A stretch of 64,000 bases of DNA from contig RQOL01000618.1 in the NCBI GenBank assembly GCA_013076295.1, forward strand, positions 372,001 through 436,000, written 5' to 3'. Shown piece by piece: positions 36,309 to 47,979 of this stretch. The stretch's first letter is position 1. Every line of letters starts with the position of its first letter. The notes under the pieces were generated by a model. The model had not been told where the DNA came from, ran no database searches, and saw nothing but the letters and a program-made list of their open reading frames with translations. The position numbers and the translations under genes were made by a program. This stretch comes from Sanderia malayensis (taxonomy: Eukaryota > Cnidaria > Scyphozoa > Semaeostomeae > Pelagiidae).

Positions 36309-37559
36309 TCAAGCGTGTGTTTCGGTGTGGTCTTGACTTGTTGATTTTTTCTTACTGAATGAGAATTTTCTGAATTCGGAAAACGTCGTCATGCACAATG
36401 TTGTTTGCCTTTCATCTTTTACCTCTTCGAAACCATTCCTATTTTTCCTTATGTTCTTGTATTTGCGAAAAAGCATGAAGCAGAGACACATTTTCTTGAA
36501 ACTTTCCCTGAAGACGCTGCTCATTGTGCACAGAATGATCGGATTCATACAACTGTTGGCAAAAAGGATAAGCAAGGACACGCTGTTACTTAATCGAATA
36601 CCTTGCCAGCGATGTATCGGCTTGTAGAATTCGATCATGACAAGAAGAAGCTGGATGGGCAGCATGCAGATGGCAAAAGTAATGAATATGACGAACATCA
36701 ACTTCACTATCCTGCTTCTTCCTTGCAAGTGTTTGCGTCTATCACTGACCGACCCTTTCAACGAGCGCAAGTTTTTCCTGATGCTCTTGCGGATGCAGAC
36801 GTAGCAGAAGAAGATCAGGAACACTGGTATGATGTAGAGAAATATGAAAATTCCCAGCCGGTAAGTGTGCGAGTACACCCTAGATGGCCACTCCATATAA
36901 CAGTAATCTTGTCCGGACACAGTTTCAAACTTGTAGAGAACAATAAGTGGTATGCCGACGATTGCGATCGAGAGGATCCATATGGCTACTGTCACACCCA
37001 ATGTCATCTTCAAGCTCAACTTGCTCTTGAACGGATAGACGATTGCACGAAAGCGATCAAGCATTATCGCGCACAGCGTGCATACAGACACAGACACGAA
37101 CACGTCAGTGAGAGGATAGATAGAAAGGCACACGAACTTTCCGAGCGGCCAATCCACGTACAATTTCATCACGATTATCGGTAAGGACAAAAGACATGTT
37201 ATCAGATCAGCTACCGCCAAATTGCCCAAAAAGACATTCGTCACCGAACGCATTTGCTTTGTCGACACAGTCAGTAGTAGTAAGATGTTGCCAGTGACGC
37301 CTATGATGAAAATCGTGGCGTAGAAACCAGTGAACACATACGCCGTTCTCATTGATTCTCCGGTTGTGTTGGTCACATTCGGTTGCTGTGAATTGTACAA
37401 CGTTGTCTTGTTATGCGACTGTGACGCCGTGCTGTTTGCTGCTGGCCACAGTGGTACCGATGAGGTTGCCGTCGTTGTGTTGGATGCCGATGTCAATTCC
37501 GACACTTGGCAACGCAGCATCAGGATGTAGAAGATTAGTCGAACTGGAAATGTCCTCAT
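36309..37559 (-). CDS. Intronless class A (rhodopsin-like) GPCR, peptide-receptor type
   Basis: 416 residues in one exon. The N-terminus has a signal-like hydrophobic stretch and many N-glycosylation sequons (NTT, NST, NKT, NVT). Seven membrane segments follow: GN in TM1, NLAVADL in TM2, LDRFRAIVYP at the end of TM3 (DRF for DRY), a TM3/extracellular-loop-2 cysteine pair, ICMLPIQL in TM6 where most relatives have CWxP, and NSCMNPIIL in TM7 where most have NPxxY. The basic third loop and Lys/Arg-rich tail suit G-protein coupling. The layout resembles neuropeptide receptors of the galanin/tachykinin/NPFF branch; the ligand is unknown. Single-exon GPCRs are typical of anthozoans. It lies 10 kb from the neuropeptide precursor on the same strand, but nothing shows a ligand-receptor pair. 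Confidence 0.9.
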   Translation of the reverse strand: MRTFPVRLIFYILMLRCQVSELTSASNTTTATSSVPLWPAANSTASQSHNKTTLYNSQQPNVTNTTGESMRTAYVFTGFYATIFIIGVTGNILLLLTVSTKQMRSVTNVFLGNLAVADLITCLLSLPIIVMKLYVDWPLGKFVCLSIYPLTDVFVSVSVCTLCAIMLDRFRAIVYPFKSKLSLKMTLGVTVAIWILSIAIVGIPLIVLYKFETVSGQDYCYMEWPSRVYSHTYRLGIFIFLYIIPVFLIFFCYVCIRKSIRKNLRSLKGSVSDRRKHLQGRSRIVKLMFVIFITFAICMLPIQLLLVMIEFYKPIHRWQGIRLSNSVSLLILFANSCMNPIILCTMSSVFRESFKKMCLCFMLFRKYKNIRKNRNGFEEVKDERQTTLCMTTFSEFRKFSFSKKKSTSQDHTETHA

Positions 37560-38430
37560 CTTTCGTGGTAACGGAGAGCTAAGAGAAATGGCCAGATAAT
37601 GAAGAAGTTAAATAATAGACTCAGTTGGTGTATATGTTAACAAATGTTGCTAGCTTATATATAAATAGTCAAATGGTTACCAGATCATGAACCAAATTTA
37701 AACCAATCATTTTGTTGATTGACTCCATAATATAGCTTTCACTAAGCTTAAAATTGATAAAAAGTCCAGCTAACACAATTATGTAGCAAGTGACCAGGAG
37801 GTGAGCAAAGATACTCACCAAATTTGGAAGAGGTTAGCAAATATAGTCCAAGACTGTGCGTTTTACTCTGCTTTTCTTCAGGCCGTGCAACTTCGTCGTG
37901 GGCTGAATTCTTTCTTATCTGTAAGATGATCATTAAAAGAATCATCATGGTGATCATCATGTTAACGTTGTGATTTAGCATGAAGCACAACGGTAACATG
38001 ATTTGATATTTCAATGCAGTTTGATAATAATGACAAGTTTCGAGCGTCGTCATATGAAATTTCAAACTATCTTTGAACAGATTTTATCTGTTCAGACAGA
38101 CGCGCATTTTCAGACGCGCATTTTCAGGTTATTACTCACGCCCACAAAGCATGTTACCTTATGTATTAAAGCATAAATAATTTTCCATTGTTTATTCTCC
38201 AGGCGTACCAAAAATAGTCCGTCGGGGGGAGGGGGGCTGTGATCGAACTGTGACCTTGTCAAAACAAGTAAAAGCAGTTGATTCCATTTCATCCGGTATT
38301 CTTAGCATGATGATGTTTCCGATAAAGAACTACAGACAAAGGAAACCGACTGCCTGGTGACGTAATTTCTTTTGTTTTAGAATTTCAAGTGCTGAAATTC
38401 AAGTTCCGGTCAATTAACACGAGAGATTAG
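37560..38430. other. GPCR upstream region
   Basis: About 870 bases upstream of the GPCR start on the minus strand, up to the first transposon. Presumed promoter and 5' UTR; no clear core motif was seen. Confidence 0.4.
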
Positions 38431-39224
38431 GGGCCCATGTACAGTCATGCTCAAGTCAAGAAAACTTGCATATTTTCGGGGATTATCCCAATTATCGCCC
38501 CAGGGTTCTCTTGCTCAGAACTGTAGATGGTCATCTCTGGCCTGAGCAACACCCCGCAGCTTTGAGCACCTCGCGAGGTGCTCAACTTGCTCACTTTAAT
38601 TCCTCCTGTCATTGCCAATAACATATTCGCTGTTGTGCAAGAAAGAAAGGCAGGTTTTGTTTTCATTTTGTTGTTGAGGTCACGCATGCAATTAAAAATG
38701 CCCGAAGAAGAGAAAAGGTTTTCTTTATATTTATAGTTTATTTGCTGGAAAAAACAACAGAAAATGTTTAACAAAAGGACTGCTTGAACATTTTCTATAT
38801 AAATGCAAGCATAAATGAGATTGGCCTCAGAGTGCTGCCTCTCAAACATGTAGGACTGAAATGATGGAGGGGGCATTCGTAAACGTGGAGCTATTTTTTG
38901 CCCAAAAATATGCCAAAATATAACGGCAAGTTCCGTTATATTTGCCCAAAATATAACGGTGCCTTGCCAATGGAGGGGCATAATTCACAATTCATTCAGA
39001 ACATTTCTCCTGTGCGTTTTCATGACATGTAATATTGATCTTGTTCTGAGCTTCGAAAACCAGCCATGTTGTTTTCGTTTATTACTGTCATCAGGCAGTT
39101 ACTTGAGTAATGCATGATGACAACTTGCTGCTTTTCAGCGTTGAGCAAATTTCTCGATTCCTTGCATTCCAATTAATTACCACCACTGAGCTAAGTCCGC
39201 AGAAAGTCGACTGTACATGGGCCC
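38431..39224. mobile_element. MITE family P, copy 1
   Basis: Perfect 16-bp inverted ends GGGCCCATGTACAGTC / GACTGTACATGGGCCC. TAG flanks both sides (38428-38430, 39225-39227), a 3-bp target duplication. Internal short hairpins contain CCGTTATATTTGCCC. A 176-codon minus frame inside is not conserved in copy 2. 794 bp. Confidence 0.9.
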
Positions 39225-39415
39225 TAGGGCCCATCTACACGAGAGCTTGAGACACGACCAAGTCCGTCTAACCCAACGTGTTGCGTAATGCAATTATCTA
39301 ATTAATGCGTATCCGACTTGAAATGTTCCAAATTTTTAGCAACAGGGTCCCTTCTCGTCAAATAAGACCTGTCACCAACAAGCAAATTAACATGTAAACA
39401 TGTATATCATGGTCG
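39223..39415. mobile_element. Repeat family H, uninterrupted copy
   Basis: Begins GGGCCCATCTACACGAGAGC and continues through CCAAGTCCGTCTAACCCAACG and GCGTATCCGACTTGAAATG to about ACATGTAAACATG. A second copy at 49513-51760 is interrupted; a third, inverted, lies at 54290-54403. The right end is not defined. Confidence 0.7.
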
Positions 39416-39814
39416 CGCTCATTTTGTTTCATTTAAATACAAACGCATTAAAGAAACAACACGTTCAAACAAAATTGAAACTTCTATTAAAATGGTTGGC
39501 TTTCGACGTATTGCAAACAGCGAATTCATTGACGAGGAAGATAGCGATGAATTATATGAAGATTCTCATGATCAGTATTTTGAACAACAAGATTGTATAC
39601 ATTATTATTGAACTGCCTGATTGCTGCGATCTGCATTTGATATTTAATGTTAAACATGCGAGATTTTCAAAAATGGCCTGAAAATCGCACTTTTGGAGCC
39701 GTGAAAAGAGGTGTTAATGAGCGAATTTCGAAATTTAAAAAGTGCAGTACCTGTTTTTACGTCAAAAACTACCCAAAAATGAAATAAAAAAATATGGTGA
39801 GAGTAGCCCTTTAA

Positions 39815-40481
39815 GCGTAGTTTACACGAGCAAGTTTTCTATGACAATTTTTAATTGACAATTTTATTTTGCTCGTGTAGATGAGGTCAATTTGAGCTCA
39901 TATGACAATTTTTCATATGACAAGTGTACTTTTTCAAAAGCTGGCATGTCAGCTTTTGAAAAATCATACTTGTCATATGAAAAATTGTCATATGTGAAAC
40001 TTGCTCGTATAAACGCTTTGACAAGTAAACTTGACAATTTTCTTTGGACCCCAGACCTCGTATTACACAACGCAAGCATTTTTTGCGCCATTAATTTTTC
40101 GTTGCAAAGACTGCCAGACTGATTTGGACAGATCAAGCCACATCTACATTGTTAGAAGCCCTCCGGGAGTTGCGAAGGCCTATGGAACTCCAAATCTGAG
40201 AGGCATAAAAACAGGAACATTAAAAAGACGGAGTATGCCGAAATAAAAAATATGCTAAAGGATGAGATCCCTCTCGTCGACTTGCATTTTAAATTTATGT
40301 CTACTAAATACCGGTGGCTAAATCCATTGCCTTCAGAACGAAAACTTGTCAAAGAAACTTGCTGCTCATCCACACGAGCAAATGCATTTGACAATTAAAA
40401 AATTGTCAAATATCCATCCACACGAACAAGGAAACTTGTCAAAGAAAATTGTCATAGAAAATTGCTCGTGTAAACTACGCT
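39815..40481. mobile_element. Foldback MITE S with TTAA flanks
   Basis: Ends GCGTAGTTTACACGAGCAA / TTGCTCGTGTAAACTACGCT with TTAA at 39811-39814 and 40482-40485. Inside, 39899-39942 and 39950-39994 are near-perfect inverted arms built from CATATGACAATTTTTCATAT. Sub-terminal GCTCGTGTRRA copies recur. TTAA targets fit piggyBac- or Kolobok-type elements; no transposase is present. Confidence 0.85.
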
Positions 40482-40545
40482 TTAATGTAAGACCATTTAG
40501 AGACAGCACAAAAGCGTATTTACTGTCAGACAATATTCAAAGTAT

Positions 40546-41336
40546 GGGCCCATGTACAGTCATGCTCAAGTCAAGAAAACTTGCATATTTTCGGGGATTA
40601 TCCCAATTATCGCCCCAGGGTTCTTTTGCTCAGAACTGTAGATGGCCATCTCTGGCCTGAGCAACACCCCGCAGCTTTGACCACCTCGCGAGGTGCTCAA
40701 CTTGCTCACTTTAATTCCTCCTGTCATTGCCAATAACATATTCGCTGTTGTGCAAGAAAAAAGGCAGGTTTTGTTTTCATTTTGTTGTTGAGGTCATGCA
40801 TGCAATTAAAAATTCCCGAAGAAGAGAAAAGGTTTTCTTTATATTTATAGTTTATTTGCTGGGGAAAAAAACAGAAAATGTTTAACAAAAGGACTGCTTG
40901 AACATTTTCTATATCAATGCAAGCAGAAATGAGATTGGCCTCAGAGTGCTGCCTCTCAAACATGTGGGACTGAAATGATGGAGGGGGCATTCGTAAACGT
41001 GGAGCCATTTGTTGCCCAAAATATGCCAGAATATAACGGCAAGTACCGTTATATTTGCCCAAGATATAACGGTACTTGCCAATGGAGGGGCATAATTCAC
41101 AATTCATTCAGAACATTTCTCCTGTGCGTTTTCATAACATGTAATATTGATCTTGTTCTGAGCTTCGAAAACCAGCCATGTAGTTTTCGTTTATTACTGT
41201 CATCAGGCAGATACATGAGTAATGCATGATGACAACTTGCTGCTTTTCAGCGTTGAGCAAATTTCTCGATTCCTTGCATTCCAATTAATTACCGCCATTG
41301 AGCTAAGTCCGCAGAAAGTCGACTGTACATGGGCCC
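40546..41336. mobile_element. MITE family P, copy 2
   Basis: Same 16-bp inverted ends as copy 1 and over 90% similar by eye along 791 bp. The flank TAT is duplicated (40543-40545, 41337-41339). Confidence 0.9.
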
Positions 41337-43140
41337 TATCGTTCAGAGAAACTGCCCAAATGGTTTATCAAAGAGTTGTGACGTCACCAGTCATCACTGA
41401 TTAGGAAAACTGACATGCGCTACTTATTTTGATGAGCAAAATAAGGACAGACAATTTGGAATTCACACCTCTTTACCCTGCACCCTACTGTTTAAGGTAA
41501 ATGTAAGGTGCTCGTGTATCTAAGTCCCTAATGTTCTTATTGCTTTAACATACTTTATCGTGGAATTAACGTTCCATACAGAAATCTTCGTCATAGATTG
41601 AGGAACATTTTCGTGTAATTAGTTTTTCAAACGAGGCAAAATAACTGGAGGAAAAGGCCCCTGCAATTGTGAATAAACCGCCTCGAATTACGTAGGCCAT
41701 CTTTTTCAGCCAAATTAAAATTGAAACACCCAAAAAACCCAGTGGACTGCGAAGCTAAAGAAGGATCGCGTAAATGACCAAAATTGTTGACTGGGGATGC
41801 TGTTTTTAATCCGCTTATTTGTTGTTAATCATCCATCGTTGTAAACTTTGTTTTGATTCAAGGTCAAAATAAAATCGCTCCATCATGTTTTTCAAAAACG
41901 CCAACAACGCCTGACGTCATATCTGACTCGGAGGGCTTCGAGAATCACAAAGTTGGAGTGAAATAAGAAACACTTGACCTTTAAATTGCTGTTTTCATCA
42001 ACAGAACAAGCATAGATGCTAAATTTGCAGGTAAAATATAACAGCTTATACGCAAAAGGTTTTAAACGGAAAATTAACAAATGAATATATAGCAAGACAT
42101 TTCAAACTGAAGCACATATCCATGAGAAAACCCGGACCAAGGAAATTTATACTAAACACTTCCATTGCCATGGAACCTGTCCAGCGCCCCCCCCCCGCCC
42201 AAAAAAAAGGTCTACAAATGTCTGTCGATCAGATTTCTCTTGTCTCCATCGTCGTTCTATATGTAACAACGTATTTTAGGTCGTAAAATTTTACAATGTA
42301 TAACCAGTCAAGATCTAGTCACATTAGAATGTAGTCGTGGTCTGACTCACTCTCGCAATTAACATCAAGAATATTACAATTGCGACGAGGATAAACTTCC
42401 ATGGTAGTATCGCAAAGTCCCAATTGCCAGGCCACAGAGTGTGCTGGCTCTGGCGTATTATTCAAAATCGATGGAAAAAGCTTGCTAAGCCAGATAAAGA
42501 TACTAGTATCTCCCAAGTGGTCAGTTCACAATAAATGCCGAGACTGGTGACTGGTGGTATGATTCTCAAATTGCTCGACAAGAACAGAACATAGAGGAGT
42601 CATTTAAATGTTGTTTTCACCACACATAAAAGACAAACAAGCGGACGATGGTTTACAATCACAAACAAAGATGCCGAACCACAATAAACAGAAACAAGAC
42701 ATGCAGGACAAACATCGAAATGTTGAAATCAAGCGCACTCAGGAATGCGAGAAAAGCTAATTATTACACCAATTAAGAAACCTTTGCTACCAAAATGCCC
42801 AAATTCCCATACCAAATCAAGAAGCCTTTAGCATTAAGTTGTATCTGATTTTAATAAATATCTGTTGCAGAAAAAATCCGCCTTACGCAAAACTAACCTG
42901 TCTTTGTTAACAAGTATTCTGAATTTGTTTGCATTGTATGCACTGGCATACAATGATTGACCTTGCCTCAATTACAGAAGACAAGTATCAACCTATCAAA
43001 AGTTAAGCCACGGTAACAAAGAAAGGACACTTGCCCTCTGCGATAGCAACACGCAACCCCCGTCAATTTCAGCCAAGCCAAACCTGAAAAAACCCAATCG
43101 CAAATTTTCCCTCTTCTTAAAGGTTTTTTATCATTTGTAA
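41337..43140. other. Intergenic, nothing recognised
   Basis: A C-rich run at 42183-42198 is the only notable feature; no gene or element ends were found. Confidence 0.4.
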
Positions 43141-43144
43141 TTAA

Positions 43145-44649
43145 AGGCCTACTGCAATCAAAAATCACTTTCCCGTTTTTGTATAAAAAATGAAATTTCA
43201 ATCTTTACTGATTTCTTTGGTGGTTGTTTTGTTTTTATTTGATCACCATAAGTATACTAGATTTGGCTTTGAAATGGGGCACTGACTGCAACATGGTATG
43301 ACGTCATAACCATAACACAAATTGACTTTTATAATGGGAGAGTATCGGGAAAACGTTTTCAAATCTTTGCTGTGCGCAACCCCGGCCTTATTAAAATTTT
43401 TTTCCCAGGGTGCAAAATTATAACTTTCCGCGCGTCGTTTCAGCTATTAACCAAAAAAATTGAACTTACAGTAACGCTATAGCGACGTTTTGAAAAAGAG
43501 TACTACAAATCGCGCGGTCAGTCAAACGACATCTTATTCCGCGCGGTCTGATTTCCAAGCAGCTGCAGCAGGAAGCATTCACAAAGGAAGGAAGTTTGTC
43601 AGAAATCATGGATGGCGGAGCTGTGTAAGTAAAACTAGTAGCAAACACGATGGCCAGGGTTGTTGCTAGAGGACCAGGCGAATTATGCTGTTACAGAAGT
43701 TAATTAATAAATGGGATTTTTAAGCTGCCGTTTTCAAAATAAATTTGAAATGAAATGAAACATTTCAGGAGAGCTGAAGGCGTGCGTTTTGCTCACAACA
43801 CACATAGGCCAGGCAGAAATTAAAAACATAGAGCTACGGAAACACCAGTTTCATTTTTGTCCATTTGGAATTTGGGAACCATCGAAATTTAACAGAACAC
43901 TTGCAAAACCTCTGACTATGATAATAAATTGTTATGCAGAATATTGCGATTAGATCTATTTTATTTCTCCGACTTCTATTCTACCCCGATGAAAACACTG
44001 TAGCAACTTGGCGTTCCAGCCAGACGTGATGTAAAAGTAGTTCGTTTTGACAAGACTGGACTGACAACAACTTAGCAGCATCAGATATATCTTAAAAAGC
44101 CAAATCTGAGCATAAATAGTCCATGTCGATTCTGAAAACATCTCTGCATTCTCTCACATATACATCATATGCGACTCAAGAGTATATTTTTATTTTATAT
44201 CGACACTGATAATCTCCGTTGTTTGCTTCCGCTCTCCGCCGCGGCTTATCTCCCTCCCGCAGTTTGACGTCACGACCAAAAGTGCCCCAATTCAGACCCT
44301 AATTACTTCCCCCAAATCGTTTTCTAAAATTATGAAAAAATTTTAAAATTTGTGAAAACACTTTAATATTTATGCCTTCGAAAAAGATTTTTGATTTATG
44401 AGCTATTTATCGAATTATAAAGAGTACAGTAAAAAGCTACGATACTCGTCAATACAAAAACTTGAAATGTGTCATGGGTATGACGTCACAGCTGTCGCAG
44501 TTGAAATGGCAAAATCGACGACTTTGCGGGCTCGTATAAACAGTTCTACTGGATAAATTTTTATTCTGAAAACGGTTTTATGATCAGTTCGAATGGGTTT
44601 ATCATGAAATGCAAAAAAACCATATCACGTTTTTGATTGCAGTAGGCCT
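43145..44649. mobile_element. Element A, copy 1, TTAA target
   Basis: Ends AGGCCTACTGCAATCAAAAA / TTTTTGATTGCAGTAGGCCT, flanked by TTAA (43141-43144, 44650-44653). 1505 bp with no transposase. It carries several TGACGTCA or TGACGTCAC CRE-like sites (about 43300, 44267, 44481). The purine-first termini with TTAA suggest a Kolobok-type non-autonomous element (inferred). Confidence 0.88.
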
Positions 44650-45459
44650 TTAAACATAACTAGTATTTATTCTTCATTTTCGATAATGCACTATCAAACA
44701 CTATTGTCGAGCAGCACTCGCGTCAACTGTGTTTACAACTGATATAATGATAATAAGAATAATAATACTAATAAATCAATATCAATAGACAAAGTCAATC
44801 AAGAAATAAATCCTCGTGTGTATATTGACCGAGCGCGCACGACACGATGTTTGTTTATGTTGGGTTGAACTTTGCAAAACATAGCCAGGTAGAAGACCAA
44901 AACAATATACTTCATCAAACGAAATACGCTCACAAGTTGTTGGAAAAGTAAAATTACAGTCATTGTCTTGCCATGACCCAACTATCGATGTATGCCAATG
45001 CTAAAGTATTTGTCGAAGATATTATGAACAAATTATCAAAAACCTTACCTGTCTGTGAAAACCATATGAATTGTATGAACTTGAATTTGACTTTGAATTG
45101 AAATTGCAGCTGAATTCTATTTTATCTCCGCGTGCCAGTGGCTGTAATTCATCAACGCTCTTATTGGTTAAAAACGTATGACGTTTGAAGCCTTTATGTC
45201 CCACTTGTTAACTTTTTGATATTTACATTGCGAAGACACAATGAATAAACCAAACAGACCATGGGTCAATTTTGTTCCTTTGCCCATACAAGTTAACGAT
45301 TGTTCGTTTACAATGCTTTGCGATCTTCCATCCATTATCATGCTACGCATGATAATTGATGCTACAAAAAGCGTTGAAACGCACAGCTCTGAAAAACTCG
45401 AACTGATATGCATTCCAAGACAGCGGGGGGCACAAACTTAGACTACTCACTCGCATTAA

Positions 45460-46035
45460 TCGTTACGATAAAATGGCCGTTCAGAAAAATAAAAAACTTC
45501 TTGGAATGATGATTACTGTTTACATCCTACGAAAACGAAGACAGAAACGAGAAAAAGCACTAAGACGACTGAGTTAAGGAAATTTTCAGAAACAAGGCAT
45601 CATGCCAATATCATGGGCTTGTTCAAAAGCTAAGGTTATCTGCGAATGTCTGCAGATATCTGCGAATGTCAAGCGAACGTTTTGATCATTTGTACAGTCC
45701 TGTAGAAGCAAAGACATATTTTCGTAAAGCTATTCCTGCTCGTAGAAGGTTGATTATCACATTGAGATATCTAGCAACAGGCTGCTCTCGGCAAACGCTG
45801 AGTTATTCTTTTCGTTTGTTTTAGCCGCAAAACCAACAACAACATCGTGGCAGAGACATGCGGTGCGTTTATGAAGCTCTTTGTGAAACCTATTCAAACC
45901 ACCGTCTGAGATAGGCTTCACAATGTATTGAAGAATGGAAATGCAACGCATGAGCAATGATTGGAACATGCCACACATTGTTGGAGCTATTGATGGAAAG
46001 CACATCAAATTGCAAATTTCTGTTTTCATTTTAAA
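45460..46035 (+). pseudogene. PIF/Harbinger transposase remnant
   Basis: Plus-strand frames read ERFDHLYSPVEAKTYFRKAI, ITLRYLATGCSRQTLSYSF and, after frame changes, PHIVGAIDGKHIKLQ. These are the N-terminal helix-rich part and the first DDE block of HARBI1-like transposases. Frameshifts and stops break it, and a hAT MITE follows at once. Confidence 0.75.
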
Positions 46036-46080
46036 CAATACAAGCGCAAATCACTAAGATTTACTTTGAATTACTGGACG

Positions 46081-46473
46081 CAGTCCTGCAGAGAGGGGGG
46101 TCAGGAGGGTCACTGACCCGGGGGCCCATCAATAATAACTCAATAGAAATTAATAACTAATAAATCCGCTTTTCCGTTATGACAACATATCAATATTTTT
46201 AACAATAATAACAAAAACATTATGGTGAAGTATATCAGTTATGTATAAATTGTCTTGAAATAACAAACAGAGGTAATAGCCAAAAGAGCAATTTAGCATC
46301 AAAAATAGCCACCAGATCAATTTCAGCACCGATTGTCATCAAAAATTTCCGGGGAAGCATTACCCCGGACCCCCTAGAAGAGTCCGCCTCGGGCGTACCT
46401 GCACTCCTTCGGCGTGACTCACTATTTATCTTTTGCCCTGACCCGGGGCCCACAAATCCTCTCCGCGGCCCTG
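46081..46473. mobile_element. hAT-type MITE with 8-bp target duplication
   Basis: Terminal repeats CAGTCCTGCAGAGAGG and CCTCTCCGCGGCCCTG (inverted) are bordered by exact ACTGGACG copies at 46073-46080 and 46474-46481. The 8-bp duplication and CAG start are hAT hallmarks. 393 bp, non-coding. Confidence 0.9.
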
Positions 46474-46597
46474 ACTGGACGATTACATTGAAAACTGTGT
46501 TTTGAAGCGGAAATGACAATATTCCAACAATATATTCTCACGATTTCCCATAAAAATTCCTGAAATAATTTAAGACAATGGAATTGACTGCAGCGGG

Positions 46598-47050
46598 TCA
46601 CGATTACCCCGAGATAATATCGAAAAGTTCTGATATCATTTCGGGGTAATCGCACGCAGTTTTATCACGAATACAGCTAAAAACACGATTACAGGAAATG
46701 TCCTCATTATGGATGATCCCAATTACAGCTAATCGTAATCGGGGTAATCGTGATATACCTCAAATGAGTACCAGGTTCTACAAATTATCTGCGGAAATGG
46801 CTTAACAAAAGTGAATGGGCATGCCAGAAAAAGAGGACCCAGGGCCAGAGTCAGATCTATTTTGTCCCGGGAGCACGGGGACAAAATAGATCTGAATCTA
46901 ATTTGCTCCCATGCTCCCGGGACAAATTTTTTGCTCCATGAAGAGTTATTTTTTGCATTGCAGAGGAGAAATTACCATGGGCCACGAGCGAGTTTTTCAT
47001 GCGCTTGCAATGGAGCAATGTTGCATTGTATGCGCATGAAAAATGTTCCT
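46598..47050. repeat. Cluster of strong hairpins
   Basis: Three inverted repeats: ATTACCCCGAGATAATATC with its partner ending GGGGTAAT (about 46605-46652); AGATCTATTTTGTCCC with GGGACAAAATAGATCT (46853-46893); and TTTTTCATGCGC with GCGCATGAAAAA (about 46994-47043). They look like parts of foldback MITEs; element ends are not clear. Confidence 0.65.
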
Positions 47051-47331
47051 CATGGCGCCTTAGCTTTATGAAAAAAAGCTTGTTGAGAAGCTCTGGGTAC
47101 TGCATTTTGATAAAAAGGTAACAAAACATAGACAGATGTGTGTGAATGTGGGCCTATAAGAAAATTAACAATTTTAACAACGGTTTTGCAACTTGCTCAA
47201 CACGATACTAATTGCTGATATTCAGCTGTTATCATTTGACTGTAAATGCATTGATAGCTGCTTTTACTTTTAAGAAACTACTAACAGGTAATTACTTTCC
47301 TGTGCAAATGCGCGAGAAAATTGTTGGTGCT

Positions 47332-47461
47332 GCTCACCGATAGTCTTCAAGTAATCAACATCACCGATACTAAATTTTGGAATTGTTGTTGAAAACTCGG
47401 CTTCCTTTTTGGTGGTCGTCTTCGGCAAGCTCGGCGGTCGAAACATTACTTGAATGGACAT
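47332..47461 (-). CDS. Possible first coding exon of an unidentified gene
   Basis: From ATG at 47461 the frame reads MSIQVMFRPPSLPKTTTKKE and goes on to VDYLKTI, ending at a good GTGAGC donor near 47331. No following exon was recognised downstream on the minus strand and the family is unknown. It could be an orphan exon, a long-intron gene or chance. Confidence 0.25.
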
Positions 47462-47979
47462 TAACTGCCAATACCACCCGTGTCATTCAATCACATTCTA
47501 GCTACATACACCTTGGGCTCACAGATGTAGCTGAAATAAGTGAGTTCACTAATCTAGGTAATGTTTTGGGACTGCTTACGAATTGAATGTCGAATTTCAC
47601 TTCAAAAGCATCACGTGGCGGCAACTTGGACTAATAATTTTTTGTAAAATTAAAATTAAATATTAACAAAGGCCCAACTTTCGATTCCGCATACGGTATT
47701 CCATTTAAATGACTTTCGTTAAAAGCGAGACACAAAGCGAATATGGACACATTGAAAGTGACCCTTCGAATAATTGTGCAGCATTGAATTAAAATCCCCT
47801 GACTTGAAAAATGTTCATTTTAATTTCAAATATTGCTGTGTTGCAAACACAAATTAACTTTTTACTCCAAAGCAAGCCCTTTCTCAGCATTAGAAAATGC
47901 GAATTGCTCGATTAATTTGTAATATGTAACATTCAATTGTAATATTTTTAATCGTATGTTCTGTTGCATTTTCACAATC

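Noticed and set aside
36603..37184. 193-codon plus frame
   Set aside because: Antisense of the GPCR; composition is that of a reversed membrane protein and no family is recognised.
38451..38981. 176-codon minus frame
   Set aside because: Lies inside MITE P and is broken in the second copy (40724-41107), so it is not conserved coding sequence.
39864..40136. Overlapping frames on both strands with SYDNFSYDK and SYEKLSYE repeats
   Set aside because: Produced by the palindrome of element S; both strands give nearly the same peptide.
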